Assembly (NCBI GenBank): GCA_030654075.1
Contig: JAURYB010000084.1
Location: 62,001 to 126,000 of the forward strand
Direction of reading: 5' to 3'
Length of the DNA stretch: 64,000 bases
Source of the DNA: Bacteroidales bacterium
Lineage (GTDB): Bacteria > Bacteroidota > Bacteroidia > Bacteroidales > UBA4417
The notes under the pieces were generated by a model, which saw only the letters and a program-made list of their open reading frames with translations, did not search any database and was not told where the DNA came from. A program made the translations under genes and the position numbers. Below are positions 35,662 to 44,736 of the stretch, in pieces (within the stretch, counting starts at the first letter, position 1; every line of letters starts with the position of its first letter).

Positions 35662-35851
35662 CGATGTACGATTGACGATGTACGATTGACGATGTACGAT
35701 TGACGAAGTACGATTGACAAAGTACGATTGACGAAGTACGATTGACAAAGTACGATTGACAAAGTACGATTTACAAAGTACGATTTACGAAGTACGATTT
35801 ACGAATGAAGATTGACGAATGAAGATTGACGAATGAAGATTGACGATCTAC
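35642..35851. repeat. 14-bp tandem repeat array (about 15 units)
   Basis: The unit is GATTGACGATGTAC with variants GATTGACAAAGTAC, GATTTACGAAGTAC and GATTGACGAATGAA, repeated without spacers from 35642 to 35851. The first unit and part of the second encode the C-terminus and stop of hisD. The period is not a multiple of three. It ends 38 nt before the hisC ATG. Confidence 0.93.
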
Positions 35852-35889
35852 AATTATCTCAATGCCAATAAAACTCTAAACATTGAATT

Positions 35890-36918
35890 ATGCAAAAAAC
35901 AGATATCACTAAGCTGGTGCGTAAAAACATACTCTCTTTAAAACCCTACTCCAGTGCCCGTGATGAGTTTTCGGGAAGTGATGGCGTATTTTTAGATGCC
36001 AACGAAAATCCGTTTGGCGAACTCAACCGTTATCCAGATCCACATCAGAAGGAATTGAAAACAAAGCTAAGCGAGATAAAATCAGTTCCGGTATCAACTA
36101 TTTTTGTTGGAAATGGAAGCGACGAAGTAATTGATCTTACCTTCCGCATTTTCTGCAATCCCGGAAAGGATAAAGCCCTTACCTTTACTCCAACCTACGG
36201 AATGTATGAAGTTTCGGCGGAGATTAATGATGTGGAATTGATAAAAGTTCCTTTGACTGCTGAATTTCAGATTGATTTCGATGCATTGGAAAACTACCTC
36301 TCGGATGAAAATCTGAAGCTGATCTTTATCTGTTCGCCCAATAATCCGACAGCTAACAGTCTTGATAATATTGAAAAAGTGCTTCAGAAATTCAATGGGA
36401 TTGTAATAGTGGATGAAGCGTATATTGATTTCAGTAAGGCTAGTTCTTTTCTAACTAAAATTGAGCAGTATCCTAATCTGATTGTTATGCAAACCTTCAG
36501 CAAAGCATGGGGATTGGCAGCTGCTCGTGTTGGGATGGCTTATTCGAATGATTTGATTATTTCGTTCTACAACAAAGTTAAACCGCCTTATAATGTGAGC
36601 GGTCCTAATCAGAAGGCAGCTTTGAAGGCATTGGAGGATAAAACTGGATTTAAAAACAGAAAATCCATCATCCTTGAACAAAGAACATGGCTTCATAATC
36701 AATTATCCGGATTGGCTGTTGTAATTAAGATTTATCCTTCGGATGCTAATTTCCTGCTTGTCGAAATGACGGATGCAAACAGAATTTACAATGAGCTGGT
36801 TAACCAGAAAGTTATTACCCGGAACAGGCATAGTGTTGTTGAGAATTGCATCCGGATAACGGTTGGAAGCCCAGAGGAAAATAAAATACTTGTAAATGCT
36901 TTGAAAAAAATAAAATAA
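35890..36918 (+). CDS. hisC: Histidinol-phosphate aminotransferase
   Basis: 342 residues, class II fold-type I aminotransferase. The PLP lysine is in QTFSKAWGLAAARVG (about residue 204); FICSPNNPTAN and VDEAYIDF are the usual cofactor-contacting motifs; GSPEENKILVNAL is near the C-terminus. It converts imidazole acetol-phosphate to histidinol-phosphate. It is separated from hisD by the tandem array and from hisB by an inverted repeat, but it is on the same strand with no terminator seen. Confidence 0.96.
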   Translation: MQKTDITKLVRKNILSLKPYSSARDEFSGSDGVFLDANENPFGELNRYPDPHQKELKTKLSEIKSVPVSTIFVGNGSDEVIDLTFRIFCNPGKDKALTFTPTYGMYEVSAEINDVELIKVPLTAEFQIDFDALENYLSDENLKLIFICSPNNPTANSLDNIEKVLQKFNGIVIVDEAYIDFSKASSFLTKIEQYPNLIVMQTFSKAWGLAAARVGMAYSNDLIISFYNKVKPPYNVSGPNQKAALKALEDKTGFKNRKSIILEQRTWLHNQLSGLAVVIKIYPSDANFLLVEMTDANRIYNELVNQKVITRNRHSVVENCIRITVGSPEENKILVNALKKIK

Positions 36919-36920
36919 AA

Positions 36921-37040
36921 CCACGGAGGCACAGAGAACACGGAGAAACACAGAGGGATTTTCAGAACAGGTTTATGAAAATTATTTTCAAATAAAAACT
37001 TTAATCTCCGTGAACCTCAGTGCCCTCCTTGTCTCCGTGG
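36921..37040. repeat. Inverted CCACGGAGGCACAGAG repeat between hisC and hisB
   Basis: CCACGGAGGCACAGAGAACA starts 3 nt after the hisC stop; its imperfect reverse complement ends with CTCCGTGG at 37040, 15 nt before hisB. A half copy (CCACGGAGG ... ACACGGAG) lies at 60159-60188. This is a dispersed repeat type common in the phylum. Confidence 0.8.
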
Positions 37041-37055
37041 TAAAAAAAATCAAAT

Positions 37056-38147
37056 ATGAAAAAAGTATTATTTATAGATAGAGATGGCACCCTGGTAATT
37101 GAACCGCCCATCGATTTTCAGCTGGATAGCCTGGAAAAACTGGAGTTTTACCCGGGAGTTTTTCAATGGCTTTCGCGGATAGCGATGGAATTGGATTACG
37201 AACTCGTAATGGTTACCAACCAGGATGGACTTGGCACAACCGCTTTCCCGACTGAAACATTCTGGCCTGCACAGGAAAAAATCGTTAAAGCTTTTAAAAA
37301 CGAAGGAATTCATTTTTCTGAGATCGTGATTGACAAATCATTCCCTCACGAGAATCTTCCTACCCGGAAGCCAGGAACAGCTTTATTAGTTCATTATCTG
37401 AAAGGAAATTACAATCTGGCAGATTCCTACGTTATCGGGGATCGTTTAACGGACGTGCAACTGGCAAAAAACCTCGGTTGCAAAGCGATTTACATGGGAA
37501 CAGATGCAAGTGAAGATGCTGAATTGAACACATCAAGCTGGGCTGATATTTATCAATTGCTGAAATCGGAACCGAGAAAAGCGAAAATCATCCGGAAAAC
37601 TTCCGAAACAAATATCGAAATTGAACTGAACCTGGATGGATCAGGGAAAAGTTCCATTTCAACCGGGCTGGGCTTTTTCGATCATATGCTGGAGCAGATT
37701 TCCAGGCATGGAAATATGGATTTAACTGTCCAGGTGAAAGGCGATTTGCATATTGACGAACATCACACTATTGAAGATGTTGCTATTGCTCTTGGCGAAG
37801 CATTTGTAAAAGCACTTGGAAGCAAAAAGGGAATTGAACGTTATGGATTTTTATTACCCATGGATGATTGCCTGGCACAGGTAGCTATTGACTTTGGCGG
37901 CCGGCCCTGGCTGGTGTGGGAAGCAGAATTTAAGCGTGAAAAAATTGGTGAAATGCCAGCAGAAATGTTCTTTCACTTCTTTAAATCATTCAGCGATAAT
38001 GCCAAATGCAACCTGAATATTAAAGCCGAAGGCACCAACGAACACCACAAGATCGAAGCCATTTTTAAAGCATTTGCCAAAGCGATCCGCATGGCAGTAA
38101 GCAAAACAGGCAATTTTTCGATTCCAAGTACGAAAGGGAGTTTGTAA
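37056..38147 (+). CDS. hisB: Bifunctional histidinol-phosphatase / imidazoleglycerol-phosphate dehydratase
   Basis: 363 residues, two enzymes in one chain. Residues 1-165 are the HAD-type phosphatase ([13 protein letters not shown] with the nucleophile Asp; [14 protein letters not shown]). Residues about 170-363 are the dehydratase, with the His-rich metal sites [14 protein letters not shown] and [16 protein letters not shown] and, near the end, [18 protein letters not shown]. It carries out the sixth and eighth steps. The fused form is the one found in enterobacteria and Bacteroidota. Confidence 0.97.
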   Translation: MKKVLFIDRDGTLVIEPPIDFQLDSLEKLEFYPGVFQWLSRIAMELDYELVMVTNQDGLGTTAFPTETFWPAQEKIVKAFKNEGIHFSEIVIDKSFPHENLPTRKPGTALLVHYLKGNYNLADSYVIGDRLTDVQLAKNLGCKAIYMGTDASEDAELNTSSWADIYQLLKSEPRKAKIIRKTSETNIEIELNLDGSGKSSISTGLGFFDHMLEQISRHGNMDLTVQVKGDLHIDEHHTIEDVAIALGEAFVKALGSKKGIERYGFLLPMDDCLAQVAIDFGGRPWLVWEAEFKREKIGEMPAEMFFHFFKSFSDNAKCNLNIKAEGTNEHHKIEAIFKAFAKAIRMAVSKTGNFSIPSTKGSL

Positions 38148-38155
38148 TTGAATGA

Positions 38156-38189
38156 AGTAAGTTGTAAGGTATAAGATATAAGTTGTAAG
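38156..38189. repeat. Left inverted repeat flanking the four-helix-bundle gene
   Basis: GTAAGTTGTAAGGTATAAGA and following bases up to GTAAG, 8 nt after the hisB stop. It mirrors 38602-38637. Confidence 0.7.
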
Positions 38190-38239
38190 AGGAAATTATA
38201 GAATAATTTTTTATTAATCAATACTTAAAAATCAATATC

Positions 38240-38614
38240 ATGGAAAAAACACATTCATTTAAAGACCTGATAGTTTGGCAAAAAGCACATCAATTGGTAA
38301 TTTCTATCTATAAAGCAACCAAACTATTCCCAAAAGAAGAAGTCTTTTCTTTAACTAACCAGGTGAGAAGAGCTGCTGTATCAATTGCTGCAAATATCTG
38401 TGAAGGATATAAGAAGAAGACTATTCCAAATCAATTGAATTTCCTCAACATTGCCGAAGGCTCTTTGGAAGAAGTTAAATATTACATAATCCTGTCAAAA
38501 GACTGGCAATATATTAACGAAAAGGATTACAAACAATTAACTAATTCCGCGGAAGAAGTCGGAAGATTAATAAACGGATATGAAAAAGCTATTTCGAAGC
38601 GACTTACCACTTAA
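38240..38614 (+). CDS. Four-helix-bundle protein (S23 / 23S rRNA intervening-sequence protein family)
   Basis: 124 residues that match the TIGR02436-type family throughout: KDLIVWQKAHQLVISIYKAT, LTNQVRRAAVSIAANICEGY, and LNFLNIAEGSLEEVKYYI. Members occur in rRNA intervening sequences, as accessory Avd proteins of diversity-generating retroelements, and as orphan genes; their function is poorly known. Here the gene lies between hisB and hisH with inverted repeats on both sides, the right one overlapping its last codons, so it looks like an insertion that keeps the operon's reading direction. No reverse transcriptase or variable repeat was seen. Confidence 0.92.
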   Translation: MEKTHSFKDLIVWQKAHQLVISIYKATKLFPKEEVFSLTNQVRRAAVSIAANICEGYKKKTIPNQLNFLNIAEGSLEEVKYYIILSKDWQYINEKDYKQLTNSAEEVGRLINGYEKAISKRLTT

Positions 38615-38637
38615 ACCTTACATCTTATACCTTACCA
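38602..38637. repeat. Right inverted repeat flanking the four-helix-bundle gene
   Basis: CTTACCACTTAAACCTTACA followed by TCTTATACCTTACCAG; its reverse complement CTGGTAAGGTATAAGAT resembles the left repeat. It covers the end of the four-helix gene and stops 2 nt before the hisH ATG. Confidence 0.7.
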
Positions 38638-38638
38638 G

Positions 38639-39220
38639 ATGCAAATCGCAATTATAAAATACAATGCGGGTAATATCAAATCGGTGGAAAATGCCATACG
38701 TCGATTGGGATATGAGTGCATGGTGACTGACAGCCCTGAACTTATCAGAAATGCATCGAAAGTCATATTCCCTGGGGTTGGCGAAGCGAGTTCCGCCATG
38801 CAGTATTTGAAAAAACACCATCTGGATACCCTGATCAAATCTTTAACACAACCAACACTGGGAATTTGCCTGGGCCAGCAGTTAATGTGCAAATATTCAG
38901 AAGAAAATGATACCGAGTGCCTGGGAATCTTTGATGCAGATGTTAAAAAATTCCCGCCTGAAGAATTGGTTCCGCATATGGGTTGGAACAACCTTGAAAA
39001 TCTGAAAGGCAACCTCTTCAATGGAATCAGCGATGAAGACAATGTCTACTTTGTGCACAGCTATTACGCTGAGTTGAGCGAAGAAACCATTGCTGCTTGC
39101 AAATATATACTGCCATTCAGCGCGGCCATGCAGAAAGATAATTTTTATGCCACTCAGTTTCATCCTGAAAAATCAGCCTGGGTTGGTGAACGGATATTAA
39201 AAAACTTTTTAGAATTATGA
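38639..39220 (+). CDS. hisH: Imidazole glycerol phosphate synthase, glutaminase subunit
   Basis: 193 residues, class I amidotransferase. The nucleophilic Cys is in [11 protein letters not shown] (about residue 80); the His and Glu of the triad are in QFHPEKSAW near the C-terminus. It supplies ammonia to HisF. The stop overlaps the hisA start (ATGA), which begins the tightly packed half of the operon. Confidence 0.97.
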   Translation: MQIAIIKYNAGNIKSVENAIRRLGYECMVTDSPELIRNASKVIFPGVGEASSAMQYLKKHHLDTLIKSLTQPTLGICLGQQLMCKYSEENDTECLGIFDADVKKFPPEELVPHMGWNNLENLKGNLFNGISDEDNVYFVHSYYAELSEETIAACKYILPFSAAMQKDNFYATQFHPEKSAWVGERILKNFLEL

Positions 39221-39930
39221 GAATTATCCCTGCCATAGATATCATCGGTGGAAAATGCGTCAGGCTTAGTAAAGGCGACTATTCTACCAAGAAAATTTAC
39301 AACGAAAGCCCGTTGGACGTAGCTAAAGAATTCGAGGCTAATGGAATTCAGTTCCTGCATGTAGTGGATCTGGATGGAGCCAAGTCGAACCATATTGTTA
39401 ATTTCAAAGTTTTACACGAAATTGCTACCCAAACTAACCTGAAAGTCGATTTTGGCGGTGGCCTGAAAAGCAACGAAGACCTGAAAATTGCTTTCGAAAA
39501 CGGAGCATCGCAGATTACCGGAGGAAGCATTGCCGTTAAAAATCCTGATCTTTTCCAGGAATGGCTGGCTATTTATGGCTCAGAAAAGATCATTCTTGGA
39601 GCTGACTGCATCGACCGGAAAATCGCCACTCATGGCTGGCTCGAAACCTCTTCGCTTGATGTAGTTGATTTTATTCTGGATTTTGAAGCAAAAGGAGTTC
39701 AATACGTTATTTGTACCGATATTTCGAAGGACGGAATGCTGGAAGGAACTTCAAATGAACTGTATGTTGAAATAATGGATAAAACCAAAATCAAGCTGAT
39801 TGCCAGCGGAGGCGTTACTTCCATTGAAGATGTCGAAAAATTAATAGAGATGGGTTGCGAAGGAGCCATTATCGGCAAAGCCATTTACGAACAGAAAATA
39901 ACTTTGCAAGAATTGAGAAGATTATGCTGA
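39217..39930 (+). CDS. hisA: ProFAR isomerase
   Basis: 237 residues, (beta/alpha)8 barrel. The catalytic Asp is in [19 protein letters not shown]; a second lies in the strand ending [10 protein letters not shown]; the phosphate-binding loops are [11 protein letters not shown] and LIASGGVTS. Fourth step of the pathway. It overlaps hisH by 4 nt and hisF by 7 nt. Confidence 0.97.
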   Translation: MRIIPAIDIIGGKCVRLSKGDYSTKKIYNESPLDVAKEFEANGIQFLHVVDLDGAKSNHIVNFKVLHEIATQTNLKVDFGGGLKSNEDLKIAFENGASQITGGSIAVKNPDLFQEWLAIYGSEKIILGADCIDRKIATHGWLETSSLDVVDFILDFEAKGVQYVICTDISKDGMLEGTSNELYVEIMDKTKIKLIASGGVTSIEDVEKLIEMGCEGAIIGKAIYEQKITLQELRRLC

Positions 39931-40682
39931 AAAAACGAATCATTCCCTGCCTGGATATCCGCGACGGGCGAACGGTAAAAGGAATCAATTTTATTGATAT
40001 CCGCGATGCAGGCGATCCCGTTGAACTGGCAAAACGCTATGTGCAGGAAGGTGCCGACGAACTGGTATTTTTGGATATTACTGCCACGCACGAAAACCGC
40101 AAAACGCTTTCAGTACTGGTTGAAAAGATATCCAGGGAAATCAATATTCCGTTTACTGTTGGGGGCGGAATCAATTCGCTGGCAGATGTTTCAGTTATTA
40201 TAAAAGCTGGAGCTGATAAGGTAAGCATCAATTCATCAGCCGTAAAACGCCCGGAACTTATCACCGAAATCGCCGAGCAATTTGGCAGCCAGTGTGTAGT
40301 AGTAGCCATTGATACAAAATTCGTGAACGGCGAATGGATTGTTTATGTGCATGGTGGCCGTATTCCTACTGAGATTAAAACCATGGATTGGGTGAAACAG
40401 GTTGAGGAACTTGGAGCGGGCGAAATTTTACTCACTTCGATGAACAACGATGGGATGAAAACCGGTTTTGCTTTGGAAATTACAAATTCAGTAAGTCAGG
40501 CAGTCAACATCCCTGTTATCGCTTCGGGCGGTGCAGGAACAAAGGAACATTTCAAGGAGGTTTTTTTGCAAACCAAGGCAAGCGCGGCACTGGCTGCAAG
40601 CATTTTCCATTTTGGTGAAATCCCCATCCCCGATTTAAAGAACTATTTACAAACCGAAAAAATACCCGTACGATGCCTATAG
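39924..40682 (+). CDS. hisF: Imidazole glycerol phosphate synthase, cyclase subunit
   Basis: 252 residues from ATG 39924, chosen because [19 protein letters not shown] is the invariant HisF N-terminus; the open frame extends upstream into hisA without being used. The catalytic Asp residues are in PCLDIRDG and [18 protein letters not shown]-type loop [11 protein letters not shown] is present. With HisH it makes IGP and AICAR, the latter feeding purine synthesis (purH lies 12 kb downstream). Confidence 0.97.
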   Translation: MLKKRIIPCLDIRDGRTVKGINFIDIRDAGDPVELAKRYVQEGADELVFLDITATHENRKTLSVLVEKISREINIPFTVGGGINSLADVSVIIKAGADKVSINSSAVKRPELITEIAEQFGSQCVVVAIDTKFVNGEWIVYVHGGRIPTEIKTMDWVKQVEELGAGEILLTSMNNDGMKTGFALEITNSVSQAVNIPVIASGGAGTKEHFKEVFLQTKASAALAASIFHFGEIPIPDLKNYLQTEKIPVRCL

Positions 40683-41275
40683 ATTTCAGTAAAACAAATG
40701 GCCTTGTGCCTGTAATAATTCAGAATTATCAGAATCAGCAGGTTTTGATGCTTGGATATATGAACGAAGAAGCATTCGCGAAAACCCAGTCGGAAGGAAA
40801 GGTTACCTTTTTCAGCCGCAGCAAAAACAGGTTATGGACCAAAGGTGAAACTTCTGGAAATTTCCTGCTCGTTAAGGATATTCTGATTGATTGCGATAAC
40901 GATACCATCCTGATAAAAGCAGATCCTATCGGTCCAACCTGCCACACCGGATCAACCACCTGTTTTAAGGAAGAAACTGCAAAAGGCTTTTTATACGAGT
41001 TAGAGCAAACCATTGCTCAGCGAATCGACCAAAACGATGTGGATTCATATACCAATAAACTCTTCCGGAAAGGCATCAATAAAGTAGCTCAGAAAGTTGG
41101 TGAAGAAGCCATTGAACTGGTTATTGAAGCCAAAGATGACAACGAAGATCTCTTTAAAAACGAAGCTGCGGACTTGCTTTACCACCTTCTGATTTTATTG
41201 AAAACAAAGAATGTAAAGCTTGAAGATATTGAACTTGTTTTGAAAAACAGGGTAAATCTGCCGCGGAGAAAGTAA
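40673..41275 (+). CDS. hisIE: Bifunctional phosphoribosyl-AMP cyclohydrolase / phosphoribosyl-ATP pyrophosphatase
   Basis: 200 residues. Residues 1-105 are HisI ([20 protein letters not shown]; zinc site with [12 protein letters not shown]). Residues about 110-200 are HisE ([20 protein letters not shown] followed by [10 protein letters not shown]). It carries out the second and third steps. It overlaps hisF by 10 nt and is the last his gene. Confidence 0.97.
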   Translation: MPIDFSKTNGLVPVIIQNYQNQQVLMLGYMNEEAFAKTQSEGKVTFFSRSKNRLWTKGETSGNFLLVKDILIDCDNDTILIKADPIGPTCHTGSTTCFKEETAKGFLYELEQTIAQRIDQNDVDSYTNKLFRKGINKVAQKVGEEAIELVIEAKDDNEDLFKNEAADLLYHLLILLKTKNVKLEDIELVLKNRVNLPRRK

Positions 41276-41669
41276 CACTATCTCTATCTGCATTAAAATT
41301 GTGCATATCGTAGTGGCATTGCATTCAAATAAATGTTAAATCAATTTATCTGGTTGAAAAACAATGTATTGTTATATACGCACAATATATTGTAGAAGAA
41401 TATTTTTGTAATTTCATTGTCGAATAGCCCCCGGGCGACTTTTCTAAAATTTCTGTCTTTTTTAACATTATTGCTGATAGTCGGTGTTAATCTTTCATTT
41501 AAATATGGACTATATAGATATGATGGCAAATTAATTATATTGCAGAGGAGAAAACCGCCAATAGTATTGTATCTTTGGGTTGGACAAGCTCGTGACCTTA
41601 TCACTAATTGTATTTATTTTATACTGTTCTCGTTATTTCCCTGAAAATAAGCAATTAACACGGATAAAT
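41276..41669. other. Intergenic region after the histidine operon, with a -7 box for the next gene
   Basis: 394 nt. TATCTTTG at 41570-41577 fits a Bacteroidota -7 element about 90 nt before the ATG at 41670; no TTTG at the usual distance. TATTTTTG at 41401 is another candidate. No clear terminator follows hisIE. The open frames here lack features. Confidence 0.4.
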
Positions 41670-44600
41670 ATGAAGACTTCATTCCTTTCATTAGCAATGA
41701 TTTTTTTGAGCATTGAGTTAAATGCACAACATTGGTCCCAGCAAAATACTAAAATGGCAGGCACTTATACCGCTGTTAACCAGGTATCGGTCGTGGATAG
41801 CAATATTGTTTGGGTAAATGGGTGGAATGGCTCTAACCAGGGTGGATTTATCAAAGCGATGGCACGTACAAAAGACCAGGGCATCACATGGACACCCGGA
41901 AGCTATGCAGGTTTCGGAACGTATGTCAGGCCTTCTGTTTTATGCGGTGTATCGTATTACAAAGCTTTTTGTGTTGCGTATGACACTGCTGCCGGAGTAG
42001 GTTCATTCTGGAAAACAACGAATGGCGGAACCAGCTGGACAACAGTGCCGGGCGTATTAAATAACGGAACAACTTCCTTTGCGAATGGAGTTAAATTCTG
42101 GGATCATGGCAAAGGTTTTTGCTATGGCGATCCGGTTAACAATTATTTTGAGATTTATACAACAAGCGATAGTGGCTCAACCTGGAATGCTGTGAATATC
42201 TCAAATATTCCAGTCTCCCTTTCCGGCGAATATGGATATAACGGGTCTATGTGTGCTTCAATCGTTCCGGGTGGGATCGGTTTTTTTATAACAAATAAGG
42301 GAAGGGTATTCAAAACTATCGATTATGGTGCTTCATGGGCTCTTACACCCAACGCTCCCTATGGTGCTGTTTTAAACGGCAAAATAGTTGCTTCAAGTGC
42401 CAGTTACATCTTGTTTGGTAATTATCCCACATCTGCTTCAACAGTTGAAAGCTGGAAATACACTGATGATGGCGGAACTACCTGGGACACCTTAGTACCT
42501 ACCGGCAACTTTTACCGATACCAGTTATGTTATGTCCCCAATACACCCAACACATTTGTTTCTACATCACCATATACAACCAAAGGTGTTAGCCATAGTT
42601 ATGACGGCGGAAAAACATGGACCGATTTTACAGATACCTCGTTTTTACAGCCGGGAGGTTCAAATATTCAATGTCTTGGAGTTGGATTTTATAATTCGGA
42701 AATTGGATGGGTTGGAAATTACACTCAACCATTTACATTTAATTCAATCTTAAAATATTCATCTTTAACAGCTACTGCATCCGCTAGCCAATCAACAATT
42801 TGCTCAGGCGGTTCTTCCCAATTGAATGTTGTTGCAACGGGAGGTAATTTATATTCTTATTCATGGACTTCCTCCCCGGCCGGTTTTACTTCAAACATAA
42901 AAAACCCTATAGTTTCGCCTACAGCTACCACAACTTATACGGTAACTGTTAAAAGCGGGCCAAATACAACGACATCATCAGTAGTTGTAACTTTCACTAC
43001 TGCCTATTTGCCTGCAAGTATTAGTATATCATCCAATCCAAAAGGAGCCATATGCCCGGGTATGAGTGTTACGTTTACTGCCAGTCCAACAAATGAAGGC
43101 CTCTCACCAACATATCAATGGAAAGTAAACAACTCAAATGCCGGTACGAACAGTTCTACATTTACCAGTTCAAACTTACAAAACGGAGATATCCTAACTT
43201 GTATATTAACATCAAGTCATTCCTGCGCTACCGGAAATCCTGCCACATCTAATTCTATTCCAATGACTGTAAGCTCCAGCTTACCTTTTGTTGTTAATAT
43301 AACCGCATCACCATCGGGAGAAATATGTTCAGGCAACATAGTTACTTTTTCAGAAAATCATATAAATGGAGGAGCATCGCCATCCTACCAATGGAAGATC
43401 AATAATTCAAATGTCGGGACCAACAGTCCCACTTTTACAAGTTCAACCTTAAATAATGGAGATAAAATAAAGTGCGTAACAACATCCAGTCTTTCCTGTG
43501 CTGCCGGCAATCCTGCAACTTCAAATGTGATAACGGTTTCGGTTTCTGCTGTTTGTCCCTGGCAACAGACCAGCCTTAATAATACAACAGTTACAGAAAT
43601 AGCCATAAGCGGGAACAATATTCTTGCGGTTGATGGCAGTGTGTATTTATCATCAGACATGGGGAATAACTGGACTAAGGTAAATAATGGCTTACCTGCG
43701 AATATCTATGTCGATGCCATTGCAGCAAGCGGGAGTACTATTTTTATAGGAACTTTTTCACTTGTTGCCAGCAGCGGAGTATACATATCGTCGAATAATG
43801 GCAGTAATTGGGCCTTAGCAAGTGGATTACCTGCATTTACGATGGTTGATGAAGCATTAGCTGTTAGCGGGAATTATGTTTTTGTTGGTACCACTGCCGG
43901 CAGTGTGTATTTATCTTCTAACAATGGTAGCTCCTGGGGTGTTAGGAATAATGGATTACCCGGTACCTGGGTTTATAAATTAGCTATAAGCGGAAGCAAC
44001 ATTTTTGCAGGAACCAATGGGGAAGGCATTTATTTATCCACTAACAATGGAAGCAACTGGGCTGTTGTAAATACAGGTATTCCAGCTAATTCGAAGATTC
44101 GGGATATAGTCATAAGCGGTAACAATATCTTTGCATCAACTTTTGAAAATGGTGTGTTCTTATCATCAAATAATGGAGGCAATTGGACTGCTGTGAATAA
44201 TGGCTTGCCTGCGAATGCATACGTAAATGCAATTGCTGTAAACGATAACAATGTTTTCGCAGGAACTGTTGGTGATGGTGTTTATATATCTACCAACAAC
44301 GGAGGTGCATGGACTGCTGTGAATACCGGTCTAACTAATGATACTGTGTTAGCGTTAGCCATTTACGAAGACTACATTTATGCAGGTACGGCAACTGGCG
44401 GAGTTTGGAAGCGTTCCATATCAGGTATTACAACCGGGATACATGAAATTGAAACTACCGTAAACAACATTGTTATTTATCCAAATCCAGCATCAAATAA
44501 TATTACAATAGAAAGTAACGAACGAGCAACTATTGAAATTTTTAACATGCAGGGGCAGCTTATTCAAGGTATTTCGACCAATAGCCCTAATACTAATGTT

Positions 44601-44687
44601 GATATTTCAGCATTTCCAGATGGCGTTTATGTTCTGAAAGCGAAATCAGGAAAAGGAATTGTTACGAAGAAATTTGTAAAGCAATAA
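41670..44687 (+). CDS. T9SS-secreted multidomain protein with BNR/Ycf48-like and Ig/PKD-like repeats
   Basis: 1005 residues from ATG 41670, which gives a proper signal peptide (SFLSLAMIFLSIELNAQ); the longer frame upstream is not used. Residues about 20-370 form a propeller of the Ycf48/BNR type (FWKTTNGGTSW, VFKTIDYGASW). Residues about 375-640 hold three Ig-like modules, two of them near copies (NNSNAGTNSSTFTSSNLQNG and NNSNVGTNSPTFTSSTLNNG). A second propeller of six about 45-residue repeats follows (GIYLSTNNGSNW, GVFLSSNNGGNW). The last 70 residues (VIYPNPASNNITIESNE ... GIVTKKFVKQ) are a type A T9SS sorting domain. A surface or extracellular adhesin or matrix role is likely. Confidence 0.85.
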   Translation: MKTSFLSLAMIFLSIELNAQHWSQQNTKMAGTYTAVNQVSVVDSNIVWVNGWNGSNQGGFIKAMARTKDQGITWTPGSYAGFGTYVRPSVLCGVSYYKAFCVAYDTAAGVGSFWKTTNGGTSWTTVPGVLNNGTTSFANGVKFWDHGKGFCYGDPVNNYFEIYTTSDSGSTWNAVNISNIPVSLSGEYGYNGSMCASIVPGGIGFFITNKGRVFKTIDYGASWALTPNAPYGAVLNGKIVASSASYILFGNYPTSASTVESWKYTDDGGTTWDTLVPTGNFYRYQLCYVPNTPNTFVSTSPYTTKGVSHSYDGGKTWTDFTDTSFLQPGGSNIQCLGVGFYNSEIGWVGNYTQPFTFNSILKYSSLTATASASQSTICSGGSSQLNVVATGGNLYSYSWTSSPAGFTSNIKNPIVSPTATTTYTVTVKSGPNTTTSSVVVTFTTAYLPASISISSNPKGAICPGMSVTFTASPTNEGLSPTYQWKVNNSNAGTNSSTFTSSNLQNGDILTCILTSSHSCATGNPATSNSIPMTVSSSLPFVVNITASPSGEICSGNIVTFSENHINGGASPSYQWKINNSNVGTNSPTFTSSTLNNGDKIKCVTTSSLSCAAGNPATSNVITVSVSAVCPWQQTSLNNTTVTEIAISGNNILAVDGSVYLSSDMGNNWTKVNNGLPANIYVDAIAASGSTIFIGTFSLVASSGVYISSNNGSNWALASGLPAFTMVDEALAVSGNYVFVGTTAGSVYLSSNNGSSWGVRNNGLPGTWVYKLAISGSNIFAGTNGEGIYLSTNNGSNWAVVNTGIPANSKIRDIVISGNNIFASTFENGVFLSSNNGGNWTAVNNGLPANAYVNAIAVNDNNVFAGTVGDGVYISTNNGGAWTAVNTGLTNDTVLALAIYEDYIYAGTATGGVWKRSISGITTGIHEIETTVNNIVIYPNPASNNITIESNERATIEIFNMQGQLIQGISTNSPNTNVDISAFPDGVYVLKAKSGKGIVTKKFVKQ

Positions 44688-44736
44688 AAGTAGATTTAGG
44701 AATGAATATTTATGCCTGCCATGAAATCTTTACGCC

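Noticed and set aside
35642-35851. CRISPR array in the tandem repeat between hisD and hisC
   Set aside because: The 14-bp units are directly adjacent with no unique spacers, and there are no cas genes.
38240-38614. Diversity-generating retroelement accessory (Avd) gene
   Set aside because: The protein family fits, but no reverse transcriptase, template repeat or variable repeat was seen nearby.
41341-41604. Minus-strand 87-codon open frame after the his operon
   Set aside because: No start signal or domain; AT-rich composition and overlap with the upstream region of the T9SS gene.
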